34,354 bases of DNA from Paracoccus binzhouensis (GCF_016446475.1 NZ_JAEHFP010000041.1:1-34354); one strand, 5' to 3'. Counted from the stretch's first letter, positions 7,517 through 16,557 are shown. Made by a program: numbers and translations. The notes: generated by a model not told the origin, from the sequence alone.

Positions 7517-7918
7517 ATGATCCCGCCGCGCTTTGACGTCACCCCCGAACAGATCGACCGCGTCGTCGCCACCTTCTATGCCGCGGTGCGCCGGCACGAG
7601 GTGCTCGGCCCGGTCTTCGCCGCCCATGTCGCCGACTGGCCCGCACACGAGGCCAAGATCGCCCGCTTCTGGCGCAACGCCATCCTCTACGAGCGCGGCT
7701 ATGACGGCAATCCGATGCAGGTGCACATGCGCGCCGGCGACGTGCGGGCGGCGCATTTCGCCCCTTGGCTCATGCTCTTCGACGAAACCCTGCGCCGCAC
7801 GCTGCCATCCGAGACGGCGCGGGCCTGGTCGGCGCTCGCGCATCGCATCGGCGCCGGGTTGCGCATGGGGGTCGAGGATCTGCGCGAGCGCCGCCCCGGC
7901 CCGCCGGTCTTGCGCTGA
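7517..7918 (+). CDS. group III truncated haemoglobin
   Basis: The 133-residue globin fits the group III (trHbP, Ctb-like) family. Aligned by eye to Campylobacter Ctb, Tyr21 (TFYAAV) is TyrB10, His70 (NPMQVH) is the proximal haem ligand HisF8, and Trp84 (HFAPWLMLF) is TrpG8. The segment GPVFAAHVADWPAHEAKIA is the family's CD/E region. Group III globins bind O2 and NO and are linked to nitrosative stress or microaerobic life; the exact role here is not known. The start at 7517 is chosen because the family core begins directly after it. It is divergent from ileS and 48 nt before the second VOC gene. Confidence 0.85.
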   Translation: MIPPRFDVTPEQIDRVVATFYAAVRRHEVLGPVFAAHVADWPAHEAKIARFWRNAILYERGYDGNPMQVHMRAGDVRAAHFAPWLMLFDETLRRTLPSETARAWSALAHRIGAGLRMGVEDLRERRPGPPVLR

Positions 7919-7966
7919 GTCGCTTGCGGGTGTAAACAAAACGGGAACATCCGAAGGGGATTCCCG

Positions 7967-8290
7967 ATGAAGATCGACTATCTCGAGTTCAGCTCGCCCG
8001 ACCTGCCGGCCACGAAGGCCTTTTTCGGGGAAGCCTTCGGCTGGAGCTTCAACGATTACGGCCCCGAATACCAGGAACTGGCCGATGCCGGCATGGCGGG
8101 CGGCATCGCTGCCGCTGCCCTGGCGCCGCCCCTGGTGATCCTCAGGGCGGACGATCTGGAAGCCGCGCTGGCCCGGGTGACCAAGGCCGGGGCCGCGATC
8201 ACCCGGCCGATCTTCGCCTTTCCCGGCGGCCGGCGCTTCCAGTTCCGCGAGCCGGGCGGCACCGAGATGGCGGTCTGGTCCCCGGCCTAG
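7967..8290 (+). CDS. VOC-family protein, single short module
   Basis: This 107-residue protein begins MKIDYLEFSSPDLPATKAFF, the opening strand of a VOC domain, and closes with FQFREPGGTEMAVWSP, where the Glu before MAVW is the usual metal ligand. It resembles the short 27 kDa-antigen/CFP30B-like half-modules that act as dimers. An AAGGGGA ribosome site precedes the ATG. It probably shares a transcript with the truncated haemoglobin gene. Its TAG overlaps the stop of the converging TRIC gene in a CTAG palindrome. The substrate is unknown. Confidence 0.75.
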   Translation: MKIDYLEFSSPDLPATKAFFGEAFGWSFNDYGPEYQELADAGMAGGIAAAALAPPLVILRADDLEAALARVTKAGAAITRPIFAFPGGRRFQFREPGGTEMAVWSPA

Positions 8291-8919
8291 TTGCGCGGCG
8301 GCCGCGCCTTGTAGACCGGCAGCCGCCAGCCGAAGCTCATGCTGCCGGCGCGCAGCATCAGCACCATGGCCGCGCAGCCGATCAGCGCCCAGCCCCGCCC
8401 GCTGCCCAGGCCCAGCAGCAGCAGCGCCGCCACCGCCCCGCCGAAGGCGGCGGTGACGTAAAGCTCGCCCTGTTTCAGCACCAGCGGCACCTCGTTGCCG
8501 ACCACGTCGCGCATCAGCCCGCCGAAAGTGCCGGTCATCACCCCCATCAGCACGGTGACGACCGGGCTCACCCCGGCTTCCAGCGCCACGCCGACGCCCG
8601 CCGGCACCGCCACGGCCAGGGCGAAGGCGTCCAGCCACAGGATGGCACGATAGCGGCTTTCCAGTCGATGCGCGGTGAAGAACACCGCGATCGCCGCGCC
8701 GGCGGTCAGCAGCAGCAGTTCCGGCCGCCCGACCCAGAACACCGGCGCCCGGCCCAGCACCAGGTCGCGCAGGGTGCCGCCGCCGATCCCGGTCAGCGTG
8801 GCGAAGAAGATGAAGCCCACGATATCCAGCTGCCCGCGGCTGGCGACCAGCGCGCCCGTCAGGGCAAAGACCAGCACGCTGGCGTAATCCAGCAGCGGGA
8901 TCAGCGCATCAAAGCTCAC
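8287..8919 (-). CDS. TRIC-family (UPF0126) cation-channel-like membrane protein
   Basis: The 210-residue, about seven-helix protein consists of two inverted UPF0126 repeats. The first carries [14 protein letters not shown] followed by PVFWV; the second carries [17 protein letters not shown]. Prokaryotic TRIC proteins form trimeric monovalent-cation channels in the inner membrane, but their physiological role in bacteria is not settled. The start is GTG at 8919; its GTGA overlaps the rnhA stop, which suggests translational coupling. The C-terminus ends tail to tail with the VOC gene. It is the last gene of the minus-strand ispH-rnhA cluster. Confidence 0.85.
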   Translation of the reverse strand: MSFDALIPLLDYASVLVFALTGALVASRGQLDIVGFIFFATLTGIGGGTLRDLVLGRAPVFWVGRPELLLLTAGAAIAVFFTAHRLESRYRAILWLDAFALAVAVPAGVGVALEAGVSPVVTVLMGVMTGTFGGLMRDVVGNEVPLVLKQGELYVTAAFGGAVAALLLLGLGSGRGWALIGCAAMVLMLRAGSMSFGWRLPVYKARPPRN

Positions 8920-9383
8920 CCCGAGACCTTCGCCGGCTTGAAGGGCGCCATCCCCGCCCGCGCCAGCGCATCGGCGCGCTCGTTCTCGGGATGGCCGGCA
9001 TGGCCCTTGATCCATTCCCAGCGCACCGTGTGGCGGGCCTGCGCGGCGTCCAGCCGCTGCCACAGTTCGGCATTCTTCACCGGCTTCCTGTCGGCGGTGC
9101 GCCAGCCGTTCCGCTTCCAGCCGTGGATCCATTGCGTCACGCCGTTCTTCACATAGGCGCTGTCGGTGACGACGGTGATCTCGCTGGGCCGGGTCAGCGC
9201 CTCCAGGGCCGAGATCGCCGCCATCAGCTCCATGCGGTTGTTGGTGGTCTCGGCCTCGCCGCCGGACAGCTCGCGCTCCTTCAGCACCGTCTCGCCCTCC
9301 ATGGCGCGCATCAGCACCCCCCAGCCGCCGGGGCCGGGATTGCCGCTGCAGGCGCCGTCGGTCCAGGCATAGAGCGCGCTCAT
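8916..9383 (-). CDS. rnhA: ribonuclease HI
   Basis: The 155-residue enzyme has the length of E. coli RNase HI and degrades the RNA strand of RNA-DNA hybrids in the cytoplasm. All four catalytic acids are present: Asp9 ([14 protein letters not shown]), Glu52 (NNRMEL), Asp74 (VVTDSAYV) and Asp138 (NERADAL), plus the conserved His128 ([10 protein letters not shown]). The basic segment [16 protein letters not shown] (about 89-104) corresponds to the handle region. It is coupled by an ATGA overlap to the LysE-type gene upstream and by GTGA to the TRIC gene downstream. Confidence 0.97.
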   Translation of the reverse strand: MSALYAWTDGACSGNPGPGGWGVLMRAMEGETVLKERELSGGEAETTNNRMELMAAISALEALTRPSEITVVTDSAYVKNGVTQWIHGWKRNGWRTADRKPVKNAELWQRLDAAQARHTVRWEWIKGHAGHPENERADALARAGMAPFKPAKVSG

Positions 9384-9982
9384 GCCCGCTCCATCGCCAG
9401 CTTCAGCCCCAGGGCCGCGAACGAGGCGGCAAAGGCTCGGCGCAGCCAGCGCATCATCCGCTCCGAGGCCAGCAGCGCATCCCGCCCACCGGCCGCCAGG
9501 CCCGCATAGCCCAGGAAGGTCAGGAAGGTGACGGCCGAGAAAGCCGCGCCCAACTCGGCCATCAGGCCGGCGCCGCTGCCCGCCGGGATGAATTGCGGCA
9601 GGAAGGCCATGAAGAACAGCGGCAGCTTGGGGTTGAGCAGGTTCAGCGCCACCCCGCGCCGCAGGATGCGGCCGGCCGGCATGGGGACCGCCGGCGCCAC
9701 CGACAGGCCGCCGCGATCCTTCAGCACCGACCAGGCCATCCACAGCAGATAGGCCACGCCGGCGAATTTCACCGCCTGGAACAGCAGGGCGCTGGCCTGC
9801 AGCACGGCGGCAAGCCCGGCCATGGCGACCAGCATGTGCAGGAGGGTGGCCATGCTGCAGCCCAGGGCGGCCCAGAACCCGGCGCGCAGCCCGCCGCCCA
9901 GGGCCATGGACAGGGTATAGACCACCCCGATCCCGGGCGAGACGCAGACGACGAAGGCGGTCAGCAGATAGTCCCAGGTCAT
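9380..9982 (-). CDS. LysE/RhtB-family amino-acid exporter
   Basis: The 200-residue inner-membrane protein has about six helices and starts [20 protein letters not shown], close to the N-terminal Pro-Gly signature of LysE/RhtB exporters. A middle segment, [20 protein letters not shown], matches the family's second conserved NPK block. Members export amino acids or derivatives by proton antiport; the substrate is unknown. Both ends overlap neighbours by ATGA (GST upstream, rnhA downstream), so it is certainly within the operon. This is the first of two LysE-family genes in the window. Confidence 0.85.
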   Translation of the reverse strand: MTWDYLLTAFVVCVSPGIGVVYTLSMALGGGLRAGFWAALGCSMATLLHMLVAMAGLAAVLQASALLFQAVKFAGVAYLLWMAWSVLKDRGGLSVAPAVPMPAGRILRRGVALNLLNPKLPLFFMAFLPQFIPAGSGAGLMAELGAAFSAVTFLTFLGYAGLAAGGRDALLASERMMRWLRRAFAASFAALGLKLAMERA

Positions 9983-10584
9983 TCCGCGATCCCCTTATGG
10001 CCGGGCAGGGCGGCGATGCGGTCGATCCAGCGCCCGATACCGGGAAAGCGCGCCATGTCGAAACCGCCGCGGCTGCCCGCCGTGTGGGTATAGCCGTAAA
10101 GACACAGGTCGGCGAGGCTGACGCCATCCCCCACCAGCCAGTCATGCCCGGCCAGCCGCTCCTCCATCACCTGCAGCAGCGCATGGCCGCGCTCCAGCAG
10201 CTCGGCCATGCGCTCGGGCGTCGCCAGGTGCCGGCGCGACGGATAGCTCCGCAAGGCCGCGCGCACGGCGATCACGCCCTCGTGCTGGTTCTGCTCCCAG
10301 AACATCCAGCCCAGCATGGCGGCGCGCCCGAAGGCGTCGTCCGGCACCAGCCGCGTGCCCTCGCCCAGCCAGCACAGGATGGCGTTCGATTCCGGCAGGA
10401 GCCGGCCGTCGTCCAGCTCCAGCACCGGCGCCTTGCCGAAGGGCAGCCGCCCCGCCGCCTTGGCGGCCGCCAGCTCGGCCGAGGACTCCTCGACATCGAC
10501 GATCTCGCAATCGCGGTCCAAGAGTGCCAGGGCCAGCCGCACCTTGTAACTGTTGCCGGAAGACGGCATCGACCAGAGCTTCAT
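9979..10584 (-). CDS. glutathione S-transferase family protein
   Basis: The 201-residue protein has an N-terminal thioredoxin-like GST domain ([21 protein letters not shown], with Ser8 or Ser9 as the candidate thiol-activating residue; [19 protein letters not shown] holds the cis-Pro and the glutathione-binding ES). A helical C-terminal domain follows, with [15 protein letters not shown] near 152-167. Cytosolic GSTs conjugate glutathione to electrophiles or reduce disulfides. It starts at 10584 with AAAGGG upstream, and its stop overlaps the LysE-type start. An intergenic repeat separates it from ispH. No substrate can be given. Confidence 0.85.
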   Translation of the reverse strand: MKLWSMPSSGNSYKVRLALALLDRDCEIVDVEESSAELAAAKAAGRLPFGKAPVLELDDGRLLPESNAILCWLGEGTRLVPDDAFGRAAMLGWMFWEQNQHEGVIAVRAALRSYPSRRHLATPERMAELLERGHALLQVMEERLAGHDWLVGDGVSLADLCLYGYTHTAGSRGGFDMARFPGIGRWIDRIAALPGHKGIAE

Positions 10585-10592
10585 CCCGACCC

Positions 10593-10650
10593 TTTCTCCG
10601 TTTCAAAAATACTCCGGGGGAGGCCCGCAGGGCCGGGGGTAGCGCCCCCG
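10593..10650 (+). repeat. dispersed intergenic repeat, copy A (core plus GC hairpin)
   Basis: A T-rich core (TTTCTCCGTTTC, then AAAAATACTCC) at 10593-10615 is followed by a hairpin: CGGGGG at 10634-10639 pairs with CCCCCG at 10645-10650. The unit lies between ispH and the GST gene. The layout matches copy C at 27517-27567. It may be a repetitive extragenic element with terminator or mRNA-stabilising function. Confidence 0.6.
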
Positions 10651-10667
10651 CGACCGTGCGCCCCGGC

Positions 10668-11618
10668 TCAGGCCTCGCGCAGCACCCGCGGCACCTTGAA
10701 CTCGACATTCTCGCGCGCCGTCTCGACCATCTCGACGGTCAGGTCGTAGCGTTCGCGAAAGGCCGCGACCACCTCGTCGACCAGCAGCTCGGGGGCCGAG
10801 GCGCCGGCGGTCACCCCCACCGCCTGCGCCCCCGCGATGGCCCGCCAGTCGATCTGGTCGGCGCGCATCACCAGCTGCGAATAGGCGCAGCCGGCGGCGC
10901 TGCCGACCTCGACCAGCCGGCGCGAGTTCGAGCTGTTCGGCGCCCCGATCACCAGCAGCGCGTCGATCCGCCCGGCGATGGCCTTGACCGAGGCCTGCCG
11001 GTTGGTCGTCGCATAGCAGATGTCCTCCTTGGCCGGGCCGACGATGCCCGGAAAGCGCGCCTGCAAGGCGGCGACGATGGCGGCGGTATCATCGACCGAC
11101 AGCGTGGTCTGGGTGATGAAGGCCAGCCGCGACGGGTCGCGCGGCGCGATCTTCGCCACGTCCTCGACCGTCTCGACCAGCAGCACCTCGCCCTCGGGCA
11201 ACTGCCCCATGGTGCCCAGCACCTCCGGGTGGCCGGCATGGCCGATCATCACCATCTGCAGGCCCTCGGCATGGTGGCGCTCGGCCTCGACATGCACCTT
11301 GCTGACCAGCGGGCAGGTGGCGTCGACGAAGACCATCTCGCGCCGCCGCGCCTCGGCCGGCACGGCCTTGGGCACGCCATGGGCGGAAAAGATCACCGGC
11401 CGGTCGTCGGGGCATTCGTCCAGCTCCTCGACGAAGACCGCGCCCTTGTCGCGCAAGCTGTCCACGACGAACTTGTTGTGCACGATCTCGTGGCGGACAT
11501 AGACCGGCGCGCCCCATTTCTGCAGCGCCATCTCGACGATCTTGATGGCGCGGTCCACGCCGGCGCAGAAGCCGCGCGGCGCGGCCAGGTAAAGGGTCAG
11601 GGGCGGTTTCTTGTCCAT
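10668..11618 (-). CDS. ispH: 4-hydroxy-3-methylbut-2-enyl diphosphate reductase
   Basis: The 316-residue iron-sulfur enzyme catalyses the last step of the MEP isoprenoid pathway, giving IPP and DMAPP. The three cluster cysteines are visible: Cys18 ([12 protein letters not shown]), Cys102 ([11 protein letters not shown]) and Cys201 (ICYATTNRQ). The substrate-binding HEIVHN (His43) and SNSRRL segments are also present. I chose ATG 11618 with AGGTGA about 6 nt upstream; an in-frame GTG three codons earlier overlaps that ribosome site. It follows apt by 39 nt and is part of the seven-gene minus-strand cluster. Confidence 0.97.
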   Translation of the reverse strand: MDKKPPLTLYLAAPRGFCAGVDRAIKIVEMALQKWGAPVYVRHEIVHNKFVVDSLRDKGAVFVEELDECPDDRPVIFSAHGVPKAVPAEARRREMVFVDATCPLVSKVHVEAERHHAEGLQMVMIGHAGHPEVLGTMGQLPEGEVLLVETVEDVAKIAPRDPSRLAFITQTTLSVDDTAAIVAALQARFPGIVGPAKEDICYATTNRQASVKAIAGRIDALLVIGAPNSSNSRRLVEVGSAAGCAYSQLVMRADQIDWRAIAGAQAVGVTAGASAPELLVDEVVAAFRERYDLTVEMVETARENVEFKVPRVLREA

Positions 11619-11657
11619 GGGCTTCACCTAACCCCGGCCGGGGCCTGCCGCAAGGGA

Positions 11658-12221
11658 TCAGGCGCCCTCGAAACTGGTCAGGGCGTGGACCTCGTGGCCC
11701 AGCCCCTCCAGCAGGGCGCGCCCGCCCAGCTCGGGCAGCTCGATGACGAAAGCGCAGCCCACCACCTCGGCTCCCAGCCGCTCGCAAAGCGAGATGCCGG
11801 CCGCCGCAGTGCCGCCGGTGGCCAGCAGGTCGTCCACGATCAGCACCCGCTCGCCGGGCTTCAGGGCGTCGTCATGGATCTCCATCACCGCCTCGCCATA
11901 TTCCAGCGCATAGGCCTGGCTGATGGTGGCGCCGGGCAGCTTGCCCTTCTTGCGGATCGGCACGAAGCCGACGGAAAGCTGATGCGCCACCGCGCCGCCC
12001 AGGATGAAGCCGCGCGCCTCCAGTCCCACCACCTTGTCGATGGCCTCGCCGGCATAGGCGGCCAGCAGCTGGTCCACCGCCATGCGAAAGCCGCGCGCAT
12101 CGGCGAAAAGCGTGGTCACGTCGCGAAACAGGATGCCCTCATGCGGGAAGTCCACGATGGTGCGGATATAGTCGCGCACCGTGCGGCTGTCGCGGCGGCG
12201 CTTTTCCGGCCGGTTCTGCAT
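11658..12221 (-). CDS. apt: adenine phosphoribosyltransferase
   Basis: The 187-residue purine-salvage enzyme converts adenine and PRPP to AMP in the cytosol. The PRPP-binding motif [14 protein letters not shown] lies at 126-139. The upstream segments [15 protein letters not shown] and [10 protein letters not shown] (67-75) are characteristic of APRT, the latter binding adenine. The ATG at 12221 shares one base with the TGA of the flavin-reductase gene (TGATG), so translation is likely coupled. The linkage to a flavin reductase has no obvious metabolic logic. Confidence 0.96.
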   Translation of the reverse strand: MQNRPEKRRRDSRTVRDYIRTIVDFPHEGILFRDVTTLFADARGFRMAVDQLLAAYAGEAIDKVVGLEARGFILGGAVAHQLSVGFVPIRKKGKLPGATISQAYALEYGEAVMEIHDDALKPGERVLIVDDLLATGGTAAAGISLCERLGAEVVGCAFVIELPELGGRALLEGLGHEVHALTSFEGA

Positions 12222-12817
12222 CAGGGGCGCTCCATCTCGAAGGTCTCGGTGGTGATGGTGTAATCCTTGTAGCCCATGCGCGACAGCCAGCCGGTGGCGC
12301 GCAGGTCGAAGCGGCCGTCCTTCAGGCAGTCCTCGCGCAGGTGGATGCCGGTGACGACGCCCAGCACCATGTAATTCGCCTCGCCCGCCAGCCGCAGGAT
12401 GCGTGTCGCGCGGCATTCCAGCGCCGCGGCGGCCCCGGCAACGCGCGGGCAGTCGATGCTTTCGCATTCCGCGGCCTCGATGCCGGCGGCCTCGAATTCG
12501 TTCACCCCGGCGGGGAAGGCGGCGGAACTGGCATTGACCTGGTCCTTCAGCGGCCCGTCGGCGATGTTGACGCAGAACACCCGCGATTGCGCGATCTGCG
12601 CCACGCTGTCCTTGGTGCCCTGCCGGTCCGGCTTGGCCGAGGTCGAGGCGAACATCACCTGCGGCGGCACATAGGCGGTCAGGTTGAAGAAGGAATAGGG
12701 CGCCAGGTTGTCGCCCTGCCGGCCCCGGGTCGAGATCCAGCCGATGGGCCGCGGCGCCACGATGGCGTTCAGTGGATTGTGCGGCAGCCCGTGGCCGTCC
12801 TGGGGTCGGTAGAACAT
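12221..12817 (-). CDS. flavin reductase-like FMN-binding protein
   Basis: The 198-residue protein belongs to the flavin-reductase-like (split-barrel FMN-binding) family. Typical segments are [16 protein letters not shown] (about 17-32), [20 protein letters not shown] (37-56) and, later, [16 protein letters not shown]. Relatives supply reduced flavin to monooxygenases or act as stand-alone FMN oxidoreductases; no partner oxygenase is nearby. The start at 12817 has GAGGG upstream. It is the first gene of the minus-strand cluster and is divergent from the GNAT gene across 212 bp. Confidence 0.85.
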   Translation of the reverse strand: MFYRPQDGHGLPHNPLNAIVAPRPIGWISTRGRQGDNLAPYSFFNLTAYVPPQVMFASTSAKPDRQGTKDSVAQIAQSRVFCVNIADGPLKDQVNASSAAFPAGVNEFEAAGIEAAECESIDCPRVAGAAAALECRATRILRLAGEANYMVLGVVTGIHLREDCLKDGRFDLRATGWLSRMGYKDYTITTETFEMERP

Positions 12818-13029
12818 GGCTGCCCTCGCTGTTTTCCTGGTGATGCGGGCCCCAGAAGTGACCCTATGCGCGCGGCGCGTCAAGCCTGCTGGACGCCGGA
12901 TCGCGGTGCCCGGGAATTTTGTGTCCCGTGATCCCGCAGGCGGTTTTCGTCGCCGGTCCTGCATGTTACGCGGTGCTTGCGCCGCGCCAGGCCCGAGCCC
13001 CGAATCCCGACCCCACGAGCGGAGGCAGG

Positions 13030-13605
13030 ATGTACGAACTTTGCCCCGAAACCCCCGCCGACACGCCCGAGGTCGAGGCGCTTCTGGACCTGTGCTTCGC
13101 GCCGGGGCGAACGGCGCTGTCCTCCTATCGGCTGCGCGACGGGGTGGCGCCGGTCCGGCCGCTCTGCCTGATGCTGCGCAACGAGTTCGGCGCGCTGATG
13201 GGCGCCATCCGCTACTGGCCGGTGCGCGTGGACGGCAGGCCGGCGCTGCTGCTGGGCCCGGTCGCGGTCCATCCCATCACCCAGGGCGAGGGGCTGGGCG
13301 GGCTGCTGATGCGCGAAAGCCTGACCCGCGCCGCCGAGATGGGCTGGCACCGGGTGATGCTGGTTGGCGATCTGCCCTATTATCAGCGCTTTGGCTTCTG
13401 GAAGCTCGAAGGCGTCGAGATGCCGCCGCCGACCAATCCCGACCGGGTGCTGGGCATCGAGCTGGTGCCGGGCGCCTGGCAGGGCGTCGCCGGCCCGGTC
13501 GAGCGCGAAACCGGCGAGAATGCGGGCGGCAACGAGATGCGCCGCGACCCGCCCGCAGGCCGCGGCTGCACCGAGGTCGAGCCGCCCGATCACTCGGCCG
13601 GATAG
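13030..13605 (+). CDS. GNAT-family N-acetyltransferase (YhbS-like)
   Basis: The 191-residue protein carries the acetyl-CoA-binding motif A of GNAT enzymes at 75-98 (LGPVAVHPITQGEGLGGLLM), followed by GDLPYYQRFGF (113-123), typical of the YhbS group. The C-terminal 50 residues are polar and probably variable. The acceptor (small molecule, protein or tRNA) is unknown. The ATG at 13030 is preceded by a clear GGAGG. The upstream frame stays open, but without a comparable start. Its 3' end overlaps the converging ivy-like gene by 16 nt. Confidence 0.85.
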   Translation: MYELCPETPADTPEVEALLDLCFAPGRTALSSYRLRDGVAPVRPLCLMLRNEFGALMGAIRYWPVRVDGRPALLLGPVAVHPITQGEGLGGLLMRESLTRAAEMGWHRVMLVGDLPYYQRFGFWKLEGVEMPPPTNPDRVLGIELVPGAWQGVAGPVERETGENAGGNEMRRDPPAGRGCTEVEPPDHSAG

Positions 13606-14063
13606 TCGAAGGCCTCGGGATGGTTCGCCAGGCTGCCGGTCAGCGCGGCATAAAGGATGGTCCGGCCGTCGATCGATTCCGCATTGCCGCCGATGTTGAG
13701 CCAGGTCAGCAGCTCGGCGCCCTTGCCGTCATGGACCGAGAGCACGCCGTAAGCCTCGCCTCTGTCGGGGGCATAGAGCATGGCGATCTGGTTCGCTGCG
13801 CAATCGTGCTGCTTGCAGCCGGTCATCGCCAGGTAGTCGCTGCCGTCGAACGAGACCTTCTGGCTGGGCGTGGTCACCATGCCCTCGCGGACCCAGGCGG
13901 GGATTTCGTGGCCCTTGGCCATCGTCTCGAAGGCGGCGGTCAGCGCCTGGTCCCGGCCCAGATCGGCCAGGCTCGGGCCGGCGGCGTCCTGGGCCGATGC
14001 GGCCTGGCCGAGGCCGAGACCGGCGGCGAGGGTCAGGGCGGGGATGATGCGGCGGATGCTCAT
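13590..14063 (-). CDS. ivy: Ivy-family C-type lysozyme inhibitor, periplasmic
   Basis: The 157-residue precursor has a Sec signal peptide (MSIRRIIPALTLAAGLG onward, probable cleavage after ASA at 22-24). The hallmark loop CKQHDC at 83-88 corresponds to CKPHDC of E. coli Ivy, where the loop His inserts into the lysozyme active site; Cys83, His86 and Cys88 are all present. The length matches Ivy. Its role would be to protect periplasmic peptidoglycan from c-type lysozyme or to restrain endogenous lytic enzymes. The gene symbol rests on motif similarity. A hairpin lies just upstream. Confidence 0.8.
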   Translation of the reverse strand: MSIRRIIPALTLAAGLGLGQAASAQDAAGPSLADLGRDQALTAAFETMAKGHEIPAWVREGMVTTPSQKVSFDGSDYLAMTGCKQHDCAANQIAMLYAPDRGEAYGVLSVHDGKGAELLTWLNIGGNAESIDGRTILYAALTGSLANHPEAFDYPAE

Positions 14064-14089
14064 GCGGCTATTCCTCGTTTCTTCCTTGT

Positions 14090-14110
14090 CCCGCCGGAGC
14101 GGCGGGTTTT
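14090..14110 (+). terminator. hairpin plus T4, possible plus-strand terminator
   Basis: CCCGCCG at 14090-14096 pairs with CGGCGGG at 14100-14106 around a three-base loop, followed by TTTT at 14107-14110. On the plus strand this resembles a short intrinsic terminator. It would stop transcripts reading from the GNAT gene antisense through ivy before they reach the EcsC-family gene. The T tract is short, so support is limited. Confidence 0.4.
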
Positions 14111-14167
14111 CATCTGCCCCGAGGAACCTGCGGCGCGGCTTGCGGGTTCCCTTGCCGACGCGATCCT

Positions 14168-14181
14168 GTGCCCCGGGGCAC
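14168..14181. promoter_or_regulatory. perfect 14-bp palindrome upstream of the EcsC-family gene
   Basis: GTGCCCCGGGGCAC is a perfect palindrome ending 22 nt before the start codon at 14204. It may be a repressor site or a leader stem close to the ribosome site. No specific regulator is recognised, and chance is not excluded in such GC-rich DNA. Confidence 0.3.
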
Positions 14182-14203
14182 GATATTCCAAGGTTTCCCC
14201 AGG

Positions 14204-15025
14204 ATGACCGAAAACACGCCCATACCCCTTCGGCAGGATGTGCTGCCCCCGATCACCGACCCCACGGTCCATGTCGAGATCGACCGGCTTGCCCGGCGCT
14301 ATCTCGCTGCCGGCGGGGTGGCGATGGAGCTGCTGACCGCCATCGGCGGCAAGGCCGAGGGGCTGATCGAGCGGCTGCCGCAATCGGTGCGCGGGCGCAT
14401 GGACCGCATCACGCTGGCGGCGCTGAACCGCGCCTTCGACGCGGCCTCGCGGTCGCGCGGGGTGCTGCGGGACCGGGGCGACCTGTTCAACCGCCTGCTG
14501 TCCACCACCTCGGGCGCGGTGGGCGGGCTGGCGGGCGTGGGCGGCGCGGTGCTGGAACTGCCGGTGACGGTGACGCTGCTGTTGCGGGCGATCATGGACA
14601 TCGCCTCGGAACACGGATTCGATCCGGCCTCGGACGCGGCGCGGCGCGAGGCGCTGCATGTCTTCGCCTCGGCCGGGCCGCTGGCCGATGACGAGGGCAC
14701 GGATCTGGGCCTGCTGACGGCGCGGATGACCATCACCGGCCACACGGTGCAGGCGCTGATCGGCCGGGTGGCGCCGCGGCTCTCGGCCTCGCTGGCGCAG
14801 AAGCTGGCGGCGCAGACCGTGCCGGTGCTGGGCGCCTTCGCCGGGGCGACGATCAACTATCACTTCACCCGCTATTACCAGGAACTGGCGCGGGTGCATT
14901 TCGGCCTGCTGCGGCTGTCGCAGGAAACCGGCATCCCGCGCGAGGCGCTGGCCGAGGCGCTGGAGCTGCGCATGGTGCAGCTGCGCCCCAACACCGCGGC
15001 GCGCAAGCTGTCGCGCCGGCGCTAG
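14204..15025 (+). CDS. EcsC-family protein
   Basis: The 273-residue protein matches the EcsC family in its glycine-rich hydrophobic core STTSGAVGGLAGVGGAVLEL followed by PVTVTLLLRAIMDIA (about 103-137), and in a second hydrophobic segment near 210-225 (TVPVLGAFAGATINYHFTRY). EcsC is named for a gene accompanying the EcsAB ABC transporter of Bacillus; its biochemical role is not known, and no EcsAB homologue adjoins here. I chose the ATG at 14204; an in-frame upstream start at 14168 falls inside the palindrome. Its TAG shares a CTAG with the stop of the converging helicase gene. Confidence 0.75.
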   Translation: MTENTPIPLRQDVLPPITDPTVHVEIDRLARRYLAAGGVAMELLTAIGGKAEGLIERLPQSVRGRMDRITLAALNRAFDAASRSRGVLRDRGDLFNRLLSTTSGAVGGLAGVGGAVLELPVTVTLLLRAIMDIASEHGFDPASDAARREALHVFASAGPLADDEGTDLGLLTARMTITGHTVQALIGRVAPRLSASLAQKLAAQTVPVLGAFAGATINYHFTRYYQELARVHFGLLRLSQETGIPREALAEALELRMVQLRPNTAARKLSRRR

Positions 15026-16557
15026 GCTTCGGTCTCGGCCGCCAGTTCCAGGACGCCGGCCGGGGCTTCCAGATGGTCGATGCCCAGCGGCGCCGATGGC
15101 CGGGCAAGGCGCGATTTCACTACCCAGTGCAGCCGCTCCTGCGCGCGGGTGATGGCGACATAGGCCAGCCGCTTCCACAGCGCCACCCCGGCCTCGCTGC
15201 GGCCCGACCAGGCGGCGGCGCTGATGTCGGGGCCGAAGACCTGCACGTCGGGCCATTGGCTGCCCTGCGCCTTGTGGATGGTCACCGCCGCGCCATGCAG
15301 GAAGGTGGCGCCCATGCGGGCAGCGAAGGGGATGAACGGCTCCTCGACATCCGGCATCTCGATCTTGACGATGCTGGCGGCGGACAGCCGCGGCTCCTCG
15401 GCGCCGACGACATGCAGCCGCGAGAATCCGGGCTTGCGGCCGGGCCCCAGATAGACCACCTGTGCGCCCTTGATCAGCCCGCGCGCCTCCAGGTCGATGC
15501 GCTTCTTGCGGTGCTTCAGGGGCAGTTCCAGCCCGTCGCAGATCAGGGGCTCGCCCGGCAGCAGCGCATCGCCCGGCGCGCCATAGGCGGAACGGAAGGC
15601 CTGGATCAGCTTGATGCGGGTGATGTTGCGCCAGACCAGCACCGGGCTTTGCGCCATCAGGTCGGATTCCACCCGCTCGGCCCAGATCACCCGCGGGTCG
15701 CGGGCGGCGGCCTGGCGGATCATGCGTTCGAAGGCGTCGAATTCCAGCGCCGGATCGGCCAGCGCATGGGCCAGGTCGAGGATCGGGCTGTCGCCCTCCT
15801 GCCGGTGGATGCGGCTCAGCATCAGCTTCTGCGGGGCGGCCAGCCGGTCGAAGACCATCTCGCCCGATTGCCCGACCGGGGCCAGCTGCGCCGGGTCGCC
15901 GAACAGGATCAGGACCGGGAAGATCTCGCGCAGGTCCTCGAACTGGCGCTCGTCCAGCATCGAGGCCTCGTCGACCAGCCCGATGTCCAGCCCGTCCTCG
16001 CGCCGCTTCCAGCCGCGGATGAAATCCGAGCCGCGCAGGCCCGCCGCGGCCAGCGCGCCGGGGATCGAGGCATGCTGGTCGTAGAAGGCCTTGGCCCTGT
16101 CCAGCGCCGCCTCGGTCAGACCTTCCATCAGCCCCTGGGCGGAAGGCCGCTCGCCGGCGCCGGTCAGCCAGTCGGCGATGCGCTCGTATTCCGGGTCATA
16201 GACCGGGGTATAGAGGATGCGGTGGATCGTCGTCGCCGGCACGCCGCGCATGCGCAGCACGAAGGCTGCCTTGTTGGTCGGGGCCAGGATGGCGACGGTG
16301 CGGCGGTCCTTGCGCTTCTTGCCCTCGTAATCGCCCGAGACGATATCGACCCCGGCCGCCTTCAGCGCCCTGGTCAGTTCCGCCAGCAAGAGGGTCTTGC
16401 CCGAGCCGGCCTTGCCGATCACCGCCATGACCCGGCCCTTGCCGGGCTTCGGCGGCGCGATCTCCTCCGAGACCAGGTCGATGCCGGATTCTTCCAGCAC
16501 GGCGGCGAGCGCGTCCCAGGCTTCGGCCTGATCGGGGGAAAGGGCGGGCAGGGTCAT
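15022..16557 (-). CDS. RecD-like superfamily 1B DNA helicase/ATPase
   Basis: The 511-residue protein shows a full SF1 helicase motif set: Walker A GKAGSGKT at 48-55, motif Ia APTNKAA, Walker B VDEAS around 195-199, motif III GDPAQLAPVG at 220-229, motif V TIHKAQGSQW and motif VI YVAITRAQERLHWV at 466-479. The layout resembles RecD/Dda-type 5'-3' helicases, but no RecB or RecC and no RecD2-type N-terminal extension is present, so it stands alone. Likely roles are DNA repair or replication-fork processing. The ATG at 16557 has AAGGG upstream. The gene converges with the EcsC-family gene. Confidence 0.85.
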   Translation of the reverse strand: MTLPALSPDQAEAWDALAAVLEESGIDLVSEEIAPPKPGKGRVMAVIGKAGSGKTLLLAELTRALKAAGVDIVSGDYEGKKRKDRRTVAILAPTNKAAFVLRMRGVPATTIHRILYTPVYDPEYERIADWLTGAGERPSAQGLMEGLTEAALDRAKAFYDQHASIPGALAAAGLRGSDFIRGWKRREDGLDIGLVDEASMLDERQFEDLREIFPVLILFGDPAQLAPVGQSGEMVFDRLAAPQKLMLSRIHRQEGDSPILDLAHALADPALEFDAFERMIRQAAARDPRVIWAERVESDLMAQSPVLVWRNITRIKLIQAFRSAYGAPGDALLPGEPLICDGLELPLKHRKKRIDLEARGLIKGAQVVYLGPGRKPGFSRLHVVGAEEPRLSAASIVKIEMPDVEEPFIPFAARMGATFLHGAAVTIHKAQGSQWPDVQVFGPDISAAAWSGRSEAGVALWKRLAYVAITRAQERLHWVVKSRLARPSAPLGIDHLEAPAGVLELAAETEA

